This document shows positions 1 through 5,614 of a stretch of 5,814 bases of DNA, one piece after another. Origin of the DNA: an uncultured Oscillospiraceae bacterium (GTDB lineage: Bacteria > Bacillota > Clostridia > Oscillospirales > Oscillospiraceae); assembly GCA_900763965.1 (NCBI GenBank), contig CAAFMG010000118.1:1-5814 (forward strand). The letters are read 5' to 3'. Each line of letters opens with the position of its first letter. Within the stretch, counting starts at the first letter, position 1. The notes under the pieces are model-generated. The model worked only from the letters and a program-made list of their open reading frames with translations. It did not search any database and was not told the origin of the DNA. The position numbers and the translations under genes are program-made.

Positions 1-415
1 ATTCATCAGGGTTGTATGCTCTTGTCCAATGATAAGGTTGCAATTCTTTCAACTCCACGAAATGAAGTTTTCCATCTTCCGTGGTAACACCAACTTGCAC
101 ATCGTCGCCCCAATATCTCAATCGCTCTTGACAGATACCACATGGAGAAAGAACCTTAAAATTTGAATGCTCGTCATCTCTGACAACACATAAACAATGC
201 GTAACTTTTTCATTGTATTTATGTGCTTCACACATAGCACCAACTTCAATGCACAAGGCAGCAGAGCCGTTAGCTGTTTCAATCGCAACACTGGTAAAAT
301 AATTATCCTTGGCTGTATGTATCACCGCTGCACCACCCCAACCAATCGGATATCTCTGTTCGATTAACTCAGTGGCTTTACGATACATGGTCTGTTCGAT
401 TTCATAATTTCTCAT
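1..415 (-). CDS. Cytidine deaminase-like zinc hydrolase, partial (C-terminus outside window)
   Basis: The reverse strand reads without a stop from ATG at 415 to the window edge, giving 138 residues; the C-terminus is missing. Members of this family use a zinc-bound water to deaminate cytidine or related aminopyrimidines in the cytoplasm (pyrimidine salvage or drug resistance). The zinc site is visible: Cys55-Ile-Glu57 stands where families usually have (C/H)AE, and Pro91-Cys92-Gly-Ile-Cys95-Gln matches the PCGxCRQ motif. By eye, the substrate-binding NxE motif upstream aligns with Ala44-x-Glu46, so the usual Asn is absent; this recalls blasticidin-S-type deaminases and leaves the substrate uncertain. 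Length and the tail (ELQPYHW) suit a 130-150 residue protein that is nearly complete here. The start is supported by a GGAGGT site (423-428) 7 nt upstream. The gene is AT-richer (about 41% GC by hand count) than its neighbours, with many TTA, AAT and ACA codons. It lies 49 bases after the kinase stop with no clear terminator between, so cotranscription is possible but unproven. Confidence 0.85.
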   Translation of the reverse strand, partial: MRNYEIEQTMYRKATELIEQRYPIGWGGAAVIHTAKDNYFTSVAIETANGSAALCIEVGAMCEAHKYNEKVTHCLCVVRDDEHSNFKVLSPCGICQERLRYWGDDVQVGVTTEDGKLHFVELKELQPYHWTRAYNPDE

Positions 416-464
416 TTTCCTTACCTCCGTACCTTGGCTAAGTGACAAGGCATATCTTACCTTT

Positions 465-1691
465 TCAAAATGTGACACGGAAGATGGTTCCTTCCTCCGG
501 ACTGCTGGCAACGGAAATGTCCCCGCCCAGCCGCTGGATCATCTGGCGTGTAATGGCCAGCCCCAGACCGAAGCTGTCTGAGTCGTTCTGGCGGCTCTTA
601 TCGCTGCGGTAAAAGCGGTCAAACACATGGGGCAGATCCTCCTGAGGGATCTGGGTACCGAAGTTCTGAACGGAAAGAAGAGTTTTCTTCTTTTCCTGGA
701 TCAGCCGCAGCAGCACCCTGCCTCCCTCCGGCTCATATTTCAGCGCATTTTCCAGAAGGCTGCTGACGATGCGCAGAAGATACCCGCTGTCCCCCCGGAC
801 AAAGCATTCCTCAGGAAGCTCCGTATCCAGGGTAATGTTTTTTTCATAGGCCAAAGATTCCAGCTCCAGTGCAGAGCGCATGGCAAGGCTGGCCAGATCC
901 ACACGCTCCAGCACCACCGGGGCATCCGGCCGCTCCACATCTGCAAGGGTCAGCATCTGACTGATCAGCTGCTGCATCCGTTTGGTGGCGGCCTGGGTGC
1001 TGTCCAGCCAGCGGCTCAGACTTCCCACAGGGGCATCCGGGTTTTCCGCCAGAATGGCATTGTTTGCCAGAATCACAGACAGCGGCGTTTTCAGATCATG
1101 GGAGGCATCCGCCACAAACTGCTTTTCCCGCTGCATCGCCTCCTCCATGGGACGGGCCGCAATGGCAGACAGCTGAATGCTGATGGCCAGAAACAGCAGC
1201 ATGGCACCCAGCCAGATAGCCAGCAGCACCAGTCCCAGCCGCAGCACAGACTGGACGATGTAATCCGTGGAAGCAATGGCGATCCGGAAAGGAGACGAAC
1301 CGCTGCGGTAATAAATGGCATTGTGCTGCCGCAGAACGCCGAAGTCCTGCTCCTGGGCAACAATGGCCTCCAGCAGCGCCGGTATCTCCCCATCCGAAAA
1401 AGCGTTATTGGGTGACAGCATGGCATAGGCATTCTTCTCCCTGGAATAGAACACCACCAAAATATTCTTTCGGTTCTCCCGATCCGTCTGGCTTTTGGGC
1501 GCACCTGTCGGATGCCCCTGGGGTGCCTGGGAAAAGCTCCGCAGAGGCGCCACCACCTGCTCCATGGTGGTGCGCAGTCCGGTGTAGTAGTCCTTGATCA
1601 TATACCCGGCCACTGCCGCCACCATAATGGTCAGGACAATGCCAATCAGCAGCATATTGAACTGCACAAACCGTTTCCGATACTGGCTCAT
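465..1691 (-). CDS. Sensor histidine kinase, PhoR/BaeS-like, two membrane segments
   Basis: This 408-residue protein is the membrane sensor of a two-component pair: it autophosphorylates on histidine and passes the phosphate to the regulator encoded just upstream. In order it shows TM1 (about 11-30), an extracytoplasmic region of about 115 residues with no domain I recognise, TM2 (about 147-172), the HisKA dimerisation helix with phosphoacceptor His198 in FVADASHDLKTP, and a HATPase_c domain. The latter has N-box Asn315 (LLENALKY), a G1-like NFGTQIP at 343-349, the F-box FDRFYRSDKSR from 357 and G2 GLGLAI at 375-380. Asn replacing Asp at the start of the G1 box occurs in Firmicutes kinases. 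Asp199-Leu-Lys-Thr202 keeps the phosphatase motif, so it may also dephosphorylate its partner. Only about 25 residues separate TM2 from His198, too few for a full HAMP domain. The ATG overlaps the regulator stop by 4 bases (ATGA), implying translational coupling. The signal sensed cannot be told from the sequence. Confidence 0.95.
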   Translation of the reverse strand: MSQYRKRFVQFNMLLIGIVLTIMVAAVAGYMIKDYYTGLRTTMEQVVAPLRSFSQAPQGHPTGAPKSQTDRENRKNILVVFYSREKNAYAMLSPNNAFSDGEIPALLEAIVAQEQDFGVLRQHNAIYYRSGSSPFRIAIASTDYIVQSVLRLGLVLLAIWLGAMLLFLAISIQLSAIAARPMEEAMQREKQFVADASHDLKTPLSVILANNAILAENPDAPVGSLSRWLDSTQAATKRMQQLISQMLTLADVERPDAPVVLERVDLASLAMRSALELESLAYEKNITLDTELPEECFVRGDSGYLLRIVSSLLENALKYEPEGGRVLLRLIQEKKKTLLSVQNFGTQIPQEDLPHVFDRFYRSDKSRQNDSDSFGLGLAITRQMIQRLGGDISVASSPEEGTIFRVTF

Positions 1692-2362
1692 GGCTGAACC
1701 TCCAGCCGATAGCCGATTTTTTGCAGATTCTTAATGGTGACTTTGGAGCCCAAATACCGCAGCTTCTTCCGCAGGAATGAGATGTACGCCTCCACATTAT
1801 TGTCCGTGGCTTCCGAATCCATCCCCCAAGCCCGGGTGATCAGCAGCTCCTTGGGAAATGTCATCTGGGGCTCAGAGAGCATCAGCTTTGCGATTTGAAA
1901 TTCCTTGGGGCTGAGCTGCACATTCCGCTCCCCCCGGTGCAAAGTAACGGTGTTCAGATCCAGGGTCAGATCCTCAAATTGGATCTCATTTAAAATGACT
2001 GTTCCCTTCCGGCGGGTCATGGCCCGCACTCTGGCCAGCAGCTCCTCCGGATCAAAGGGCTTGGTCAGATAGTCATCCGCCCCGGCGTTAAGGCCCGTGA
2101 CCTTATCCGGCACGGTGGTTCTGGCAGTCAGCATCAAAACCGGTGTTGCAATGCCCTCCCGGCGGATCTGCCGCAGTACGCTCAGTCCATCCAGCCTGGG
2201 CAGCATAATGTCCAGCAGGACAAGATCATAGGAAAAGCCCCGAATATAATCCAGCGCCGTTTGTCCGTCAGCGACCCAGTCAGTCGTATTGCCCGCCTTC
2301 TGTAAAATATGTTCCACAGCCCCGGCCAGGGCAGTTTCATCTTCCACGATCAGAATATTCAT
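1688..2362 (-). CDS. OmpR/PhoB-family response regulator
   Basis: A 224-residue cytoplasmic transcription factor activated by the kinase encoded next to it. Residues 1-118 form the receiver domain: acidic pocket Glu7-Asp8, phosphoacceptor Asp51 in LVLLDIMLPRLDG, Thr79 and Lys101 in the LTKPF motif. Residues about 125-222 form the winged-helix DNA-binding domain, with LSPKEFQIAKLML, the recognition-helix region DNNVEAYISFLRKKL and the terminal wing ending GYRLEV. Such proteins bind as tandem dimers to direct repeats of about 11 bp, which is exactly what lies upstream. A longer frame begins at 2401, but I chose the ATG at 2362: it gives the canonical MNILIVEDE beginning, has an SD 8 nt away, and the longer start would fall inside the predicted promoter. 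Its last codons overlap the kinase start. The promoter arrangement suggests positive autoregulation together with control of the divergent operon. Confidence 0.96.
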   Translation of the reverse strand: MNILIVEDETALAGAVEHILQKAGNTTDWVADGQTALDYIRGFSYDLVLLDIMLPRLDGLSVLRQIRREGIATPVLMLTARTTVPDKVTGLNAGADDYLTKPFDPEELLARVRAMTRRKGTVILNEIQFEDLTLDLNTVTLHRGERNVQLSPKEFQIAKLMLSEPQMTFPKELLITRAWGMDSEATDNNVEAYISFLRKKLRYLGSKVTIKNLQKIGYRLEVQP

Positions 2363-2370
2363 ACAGGATC

Positions 2371-2377
2371 CCTCCCT
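2371..2377 (-). promoter_or_regulatory. Ribosome binding site that fixes the regulator start
   Basis: On the reverse strand the site reads AGGGAGG, with 8 bases between it and the ATG at 2362. It supports that start over the in-frame ATG at 2401, which lies next to the predicted -10 element. Confidence 0.85.
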
Positions 2378-2392
2378 CTCTGTTATTATATC

Positions 2393-2424
2393 ATTATCCA
2401 CAGGATTCTGAAAGCCTTCTGAAA
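2393..2424 (-). promoter_or_regulatory. Activator-type promoter of the regulator-kinase operon
   Basis: Reading leftwards, TTTCAG (2424-2419), five bases, TTTCAG (2413-2408), nine bases, then GATAAT (2398-2393). No TTGACA-like -35 is present: the repeat pair covers the -35 zone, as in Pho-box promoters. Transcription would start near 2386, leaving a short leader of about 24 nt before the ATG at 2362. A second possible -10, TATAAT on this strand (2390-2385), lies slightly downstream. Assignment of the binding protein is inference. Confidence 0.75.
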
Positions 2425-2456
2425 AAATTCCCTTTGGGATTTCAGTGTTTTTTCAG
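2406..2456. repeat. Four TTTCAG half-sites: two outward-facing 11-bp direct repeats in a dyad
   Basis: CTGAAA occurs at 2408-2413 and 2419-2424; its reverse complement TTTCAG occurs at 2440-2445 and 2451-2456. Each pair repeats with an 11-bp period, and both pairs are mirror images about position 2432. The left copies extend to TTCTGAAA. Start-to-start distances of 0, 11, 32 and 43 bp place all four roughly on one DNA face. PhoB/OmpR-type regulators bind such tandem half-sites. I infer that the divergently encoded regulator binds here as one tandem dimer for each promoter. The intervening 15 bp (2425-2439) carry no further copy. Confidence 0.85.
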
Positions 2457-2471
2457 TTTGGCATGGATAAT
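2440..2471 (+). promoter_or_regulatory. Activator-type promoter of the VTC-DUF4956-lipoprotein operon
   Basis: TTTCAG (2440-2445), five bases, TTTCAG (2451-2456), nine bases, then GATAAT (2466-2471). The layout is identical in spacing and -10 sequence to the promoter on the other strand. The hexamer 17 bp upstream of the -10 (2443-2448) does not resemble TTGACA, so an activator bound to the repeats is probably required. The start would be near 2478, followed by an AGGAGG ribosome site (2490-2495) 8 bases before the ATG at 2504. Confidence 0.75.
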
Positions 2472-2503
2472 AGGGGGCAGAAAAACAACAGGAGGAAATC
2501 TCT

Positions 2504-3229
2504 ATGGACCCTTATCAGGCTGTATTTCAGCGAAAAGAAGTCAAATATCTGCTGGATTCCCGGCAGTTGGATGCCCTGATGCCGATTCTGACGACTCACA
2601 TGGCGCCGGACGGCTACTTTCACAGCAGCATCTCCAATCTGTATTACGATACCCCAGATGACCGGCTGATCCGCCGCTCCCTGGCAAAGCCCCAATATAA
2701 AGAAAAGCTGCGACTTCGCAGCTACGGCGTGCCCACGGATGACAGCCCGGTGTTCCCGGAGATCAAAAAGAAGGCTCTTGGGATCGTGTACAAGCGCCGG
2801 GTGCGTATGTCCTGCACTGCGGCCATGGATTATCTGTCCGGCCTGGGCCCCGGCGGAACCGGGCAGATTTTTCACGAACTGGACTGGATGCTTTCCAGCT
2901 ATCCGGGACTTGCCCCCAAGGTGTTCCTGAGCTATGAGCGGGATTCCTGGAAGGGCAAGGACGATGACGGTCTGCGGCTGACCCTGGATCAGGACATCCT
3001 GTTCCGCACCCGGCAGCTGGATCTGCGGCAGGGTGCCTGGGGTGAACGGATCCTGCTTCCCGGGCAAACCCTGATGGAGGTCAAGATCCTCGGTGCCGCC
3101 CCCATCTGGCTGGCCAAAGTCTTTTCGGAAATCGGCATTTTCCCGGTTTCCTTCTCCAAATACGGCAAAGCCTACGAACGCATCTGCAAACAACAGAAGC
3201 ATGGTAAGGAGATGAGACAATATGCTTGA
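2504..3229 (+). CDS. Polyphosphate polymerase (VTC) domain protein
   Basis: A 241-residue cytoplasmic protein made of a single triphosphate-tunnel domain of the VTC type. In yeast Vtc4 this domain makes polyphosphate from ATP inside a basic, metal-dependent beta-barrel. Visible tunnel motifs in order: RKEVKYLL (10-17), NLYYDTP (45-51), the basic strand KLRLRSYG (68-75), FPEIKKKALGIVYKRR (84-99), SYERDSW (143-149) followed by RLTLDQDI (158-165), LMEVKILG (190-197) and FSKYGKAY (217-224). By alignment from memory, Arg70/Arg72, Lys89, Arg145, Glu192 and Ser218-Lys219 match residues important in Vtc4, so catalysis looks possible. No SPX domain or membrane segment is fused; the length is normal for bacterial stand-alone VTC proteins. 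The start has an AGGAGG site 8 nt upstream. The end overlaps the next gene by 8 bases. It is first in a three-gene operon, and pairing with DUF4956 is a recurrent arrangement. Actual polyphosphate synthesis in bacteria by this family is not established by the sequence. Confidence 0.9.
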   Translation: MDPYQAVFQRKEVKYLLDSRQLDALMPILTTHMAPDGYFHSSISNLYYDTPDDRLIRRSLAKPQYKEKLRLRSYGVPTDDSPVFPEIKKKALGIVYKRRVRMSCTAAMDYLSGLGPGGTGQIFHELDWMLSSYPGLAPKVFLSYERDSWKGKDDDGLRLTLDQDILFRTRQLDLRQGAWGERILLPGQTLMEVKILGAAPIWLAKVFSEIGIFPVSFSKYGKAYERICKQQKHGKEMRQYA

Positions 3230-3896
3230 TGGAATTTTTGGATCCGTATATGCATCCGGTGTGACCGTCCCTGCCTTTATCGCCACTTGCCTGCTGGCAT
3301 TGGTGCTGGGACTGGGGATTGCCCAGGTGTACCGCTGGATCAGCCCGGAGGGCGGTACCATGACCACCGCCCTGACGGTACTGCCCTTTCTGGTGCAGCT
3401 GGTGATCTTACTGGTCAACGGCAACCTGGGGGCCGGTGTAGCCGTGGCAGGTGCTTTCAGTCTGGTGCGCTTTCGCTCCGCCCCCGGATCGGCCCGGGAC
3501 ATTATGGCCATTTTCCTGGCAATGACGGTGGGCCTTTCCTGCGGAATGGGCTATTGCGCGCTGGCGGTGCTGGCAGCCGTTGTGACCTGCCTGGTGTTCC
3601 TGCTGGAAAAACAGCCTGCCCAGGATCCGGGGGAGCGGGAACTGCGGGTGACCGTCCCAGAGAATCTAAACTATGGTGAGATCTTTGACGATCTGTTTGA
3701 AGATTACACCACCTCTGCCCAGCTGATACGGGTAAAAACAGTGAACATGGGCTCTCTTTACAGCCTGCACTACCGGGTGCGGCTGAAAGATGTCAGTAAA
3801 GAAAAGCAAATGCTGGACGATATGCGCTGCCGTAATGGAAATCTGGAGATCTCCTGCGGTCTGCCTGCCAGCGAAAAACGGGGGGATATCCTATGA
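3222..3896 (+). CDS. DUF4956 family integral membrane protein
   Basis: A 224-residue membrane protein of unknown biochemical role. Hydrophobic segments lie at about 14-36, 48-66, 69-82 (more polar, continuing into the signature), 94-112 and 114-128, consistent with four or so membrane helices. The family hallmark is GAFSLVRFRSAPGSARDI (77-94), a conserved basic, glycine-rich loop. Residues about 138-215 form a soluble C-terminal domain, likely cytoplasmic, with a strand-rich ending (TVNMGSLYSLHYRVRLKD) that resembles a small ACT-like fold; that comparison is weak. The ATG overlaps the VTC stop by 8 bases and has AAGGAGA (3206-3212) 9 nt upstream; its own stop overlaps the lipoprotein start by 4 bases. 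The tight coupling suggests that it works with the VTC protein at the membrane, perhaps as a scaffold or a conduit for the product, which is inference. Family assignment is firm, function is open. Confidence 0.9.
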   Translation: MLDGIFGSVYASGVTVPAFIATCLLALVLGLGIAQVYRWISPEGGTMTTALTVLPFLVQLVILLVNGNLGAGVAVAGAFSLVRFRSAPGSARDIMAIFLAMTVGLSCGMGYCALAVLAAVVTCLVFLLEKQPAQDPGERELRVTVPENLNYGEIFDDLFEDYTTSAQLIRVKTVNMGSLYSLHYRVRLKDVSKEKQMLDDMRCRNGNLEISCGLPASEKRGDIL

Positions 3897-5569
3897 AAAA
3901 CAGAAATCGTATCTTCGCCGCAGCCGCAGCACTGAGCCTTGCCATGGGAATGCTTCCCGGCTGCGCTGCCGGGACAAGCAACACGGTAGCAACGGTTACC
4001 GCCGCCGAATCCCATTCAACCCAGGCCGATGCCCAGGTGACCTTTTCCGATTCCGGCATCACAACCTCTGCCGCTGCCGGTCTGACGGTTCAGGGCACTG
4101 TGCTGACCATCACCCAAAGCGGAACCTACGCCCTCTCCGGCAGCTGTTCCGATGGCAGCATTGCAGTGGAGAAGGGTGTTTCCGATGTGCATCTGGTGCT
4201 GAACGGTCTGAACCTCACTGCCAAGGAAACCGCCCCCATTGTCTGCGGCAAGGAAACCCAGGTGACCATTGAAGTGTCTGCCGGTACGGAAAACACCCTG
4301 GCAGATACCCCGCAGAATAACACCGACACCGGAAAAACCAATGCCGAAAATGCCGTCATCAAATGCAAGGACGGCTCTCAGGTTGTGCTGTGTGGAGAGG
4401 GCACCTTGCATATTCAGGCCAATGGCAAAAACGGCATCAAGTCCGGCACCGCATCCCAGGACAGCAAGGAAGCCTCTCTGACCATTCGGGAGCTGACACT
4501 GAATATAGAAGCCCCCATCAACGATGCCATCAACGCAGAAATGTGTTTGAATGTGGAAAGCGGCACCCTGACCATTTCCGCTGGGGGCGATGCACTGCAC
4601 AGCGATGATCTTCTCAACATCGGCAGCAGCAACACCCAAGGCCCCACCATCGTGATCAACGAATGCAACGAGGGCCTGGAAGGTGCCCAGGTGAATGTGT
4701 ATTCCGGGGATGTGACCATCCACTCCACCGATGACTGCATCAACGCCGCCAACGGAGATCTGTCGGAGTATTCCTTCCAGCTGAACATTTTCGGCGGCAA
4801 GATCCGGGCCGATTCCAGCGAGGGAGACGGCTTTGACTCCAATGGTGACCTGACCATTTCCGGCGGAGATGTGGAGGTCTGGACAGCCAACCGGGCAGAT
4901 AACGAACCGCTGGATGCCGATGGAACGGTGACTGTCTCCGGCGGAACCGTGCTGGCCGTAGGCGGCAGCAGCGGCATGGGGATGAATCTGAACGCCCAGC
5001 AGCCCTGTCTGATTTTTGAAACCCAGCAGGAAATGAAGCCGCCGGAAAATAGGGAAACGCAAGAAAGCCTGGATGATCCCGAAGACAAGCAGGACACAAC
5101 CGGCAACCCGGAATGGACGGAAAAACCGACTTCCATGGATCCGCCGGAAGATGGCAAGCCGTCAGAAGATGCCCAGAAGCCCCAGGGGCAGAAGGTTCCC
5201 CATGGTGGCGGTGGTGCCTTCTTTATGGGCGGCACATCCGGCAGTCTGCTGACTTCCGGCAGCAGCTTTTCCATTCTGGACAGCGACGGCAATACCCTCT
5301 GCTCCGGCACCGCTGACAGTGATGTTTCCTATATCTTCTTCTCCGGTCCTGACCTGACGGATGCCGAAACCTGCACCCTGTCCTCCGCAGACAGCCAAAC
5401 CACCGCCCAAGTCCAATCCGGCACAATCCGCTCCGGCATAGGTGGCCGCCCCGGCGGCGGTTCCTTCGGCCAGCGCCCCAATGATGATCAGCGCCCCGAC
5501 CGGACAGAAAAGCCAGACCATACAGAGTCTTCCGACGATGAACCGCCCAAGGACAGCAGTCAATCCTAA
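3893..5569 (+). CDS. Surface lipoprotein with Cthe_2159-like carbohydrate-binding beta-helix
   Basis: A 558-residue exported protein. Residues 1-24 are a lipoprotein signal peptide: basic MKNRNR, an alanine-rich core and lipobox LPGC with lipidated Cys24, so it should sit on the outer face of the membrane. Residues about 45-375 form a right-handed beta-helix like Cthe_2159 (DUF4353, 'carbohydrate-binding domain'), a family whose Clostridium thermocellum member binds cellulose and polygalacturonate. Family signs are VTIEVSAGTENTLADT (124-139), NAVIKC and repeated Asp/Asn-rich turns (GIKS, DAINAE, DALHSDD, DCINAA, DGFDSNG). Residues about 378-440 are a Pro/Glu/Asp/Lys-rich linker ending in Gly-rich HGGGG. 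Residues 449-510 resume the family's C-terminal strand unit (SSFSILDSDGNTL...IFFSGPDLTDAETCTL). A Gly/Pro-rich, charged tail runs 515-558. Ten cysteines besides Cys24 are present. I see no catalytic motif, so it is probably a binding or structural protein. It is the last gene of the operon, starting inside the DUF4956 stop (ATGA overlap), with a hairpin 11 bases after its stop. Confidence 0.88.
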   Translation: MKNRNRIFAAAAALSLAMGMLPGCAAGTSNTVATVTAAESHSTQADAQVTFSDSGITTSAAAGLTVQGTVLTITQSGTYALSGSCSDGSIAVEKGVSDVHLVLNGLNLTAKETAPIVCGKETQVTIEVSAGTENTLADTPQNNTDTGKTNAENAVIKCKDGSQVVLCGEGTLHIQANGKNGIKSGTASQDSKEASLTIRELTLNIEAPINDAINAEMCLNVESGTLTISAGGDALHSDDLLNIGSSNTQGPTIVINECNEGLEGAQVNVYSGDVTIHSTDDCINAANGDLSEYSFQLNIFGGKIRADSSEGDGFDSNGDLTISGGDVEVWTANRADNEPLDADGTVTVSGGTVLAVGGSSGMGMNLNAQQPCLIFETQQEMKPPENRETQESLDDPEDKQDTTGNPEWTEKPTSMDPPEDGKPSEDAQKPQGQKVPHGGGGAFFMGGTSGSLLTSGSSFSILDSDGNTLCSGTADSDVSYIFFSGPDLTDAETCTLSSADSQTTAQVQSGTIRSGIGGRPGGGSFGQRPNDDQRPDRTEKPDHTESSDDEPPKDSSQS

Positions 5570-5580
5570 CCCATATCAAA

Positions 5581-5614
5581 AGGGAGTACAGCCCCATTTC
5601 AGGCTGTACTCCCT
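5581..5614. terminator. Perfect 13-bp hairpin, probable operon terminator
   Basis: The arm AGGGAGTACAGCC (5581-5593) pairs perfectly with 5602-5614 across an 8-base loop. It begins 11 bases after the lipoprotein stop and lies before the tRNA promoter, so a terminator role for the plus-strand operon fits. On the plus strand, however, the stem is followed by CCTTCCG rather than a T-run. On the minus strand it is followed by TTTT. It may therefore act weakly, bidirectionally, or protect the mRNA 3' end. From here to 5675 I see no gene. Confidence 0.65.

Noticed and set aside
432..450. CCTTG/CAAGG inverted repeat between the kinase and deaminase genes as a terminator
   Set aside because: Five base pairs with a 9-base loop and no T-run on the minus strand; too weak to call.
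627..1415. Long plus-strand open frame (262 codons) opposite the kinase gene
   Set aside because: It is antisense to a clear HisKA/HATPase protein, its product is His/Gln-rich with no domain, and it arises from the GC-biased codon use of the real gene.
2363..2401. Upstream in-frame start extending the response regulator by 13 residues
   Set aside because: It lies inside the predicted promoter -10 and spacer, adds residues foreign to receiver domains, and the ATG at 2362 has a good ribosome site.
2429..2439. Small hairpin TCCC-TTT-GGGA between the operator pairs
   Set aside because: Only 4 bp, centred on 2434 rather than on the dyad axis at 2432, and not transcribed from either predicted start; likely chance.
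2453..3511. 352-codon minus-strand open frame across the VTC and DUF4956 genes
   Set aside because: It is opposite two well-supported genes, has no recognisable domain, and would read through the divergent promoter region.
4016..5310. Two long minus-strand open frames (348 and 298 codons) opposite the lipoprotein
   Set aside because: Repetitive Gly/His/Ile-rich and Ser/Pro-rich products typical of the reverse strand of a beta-helix repeat gene; no start signals or domains.
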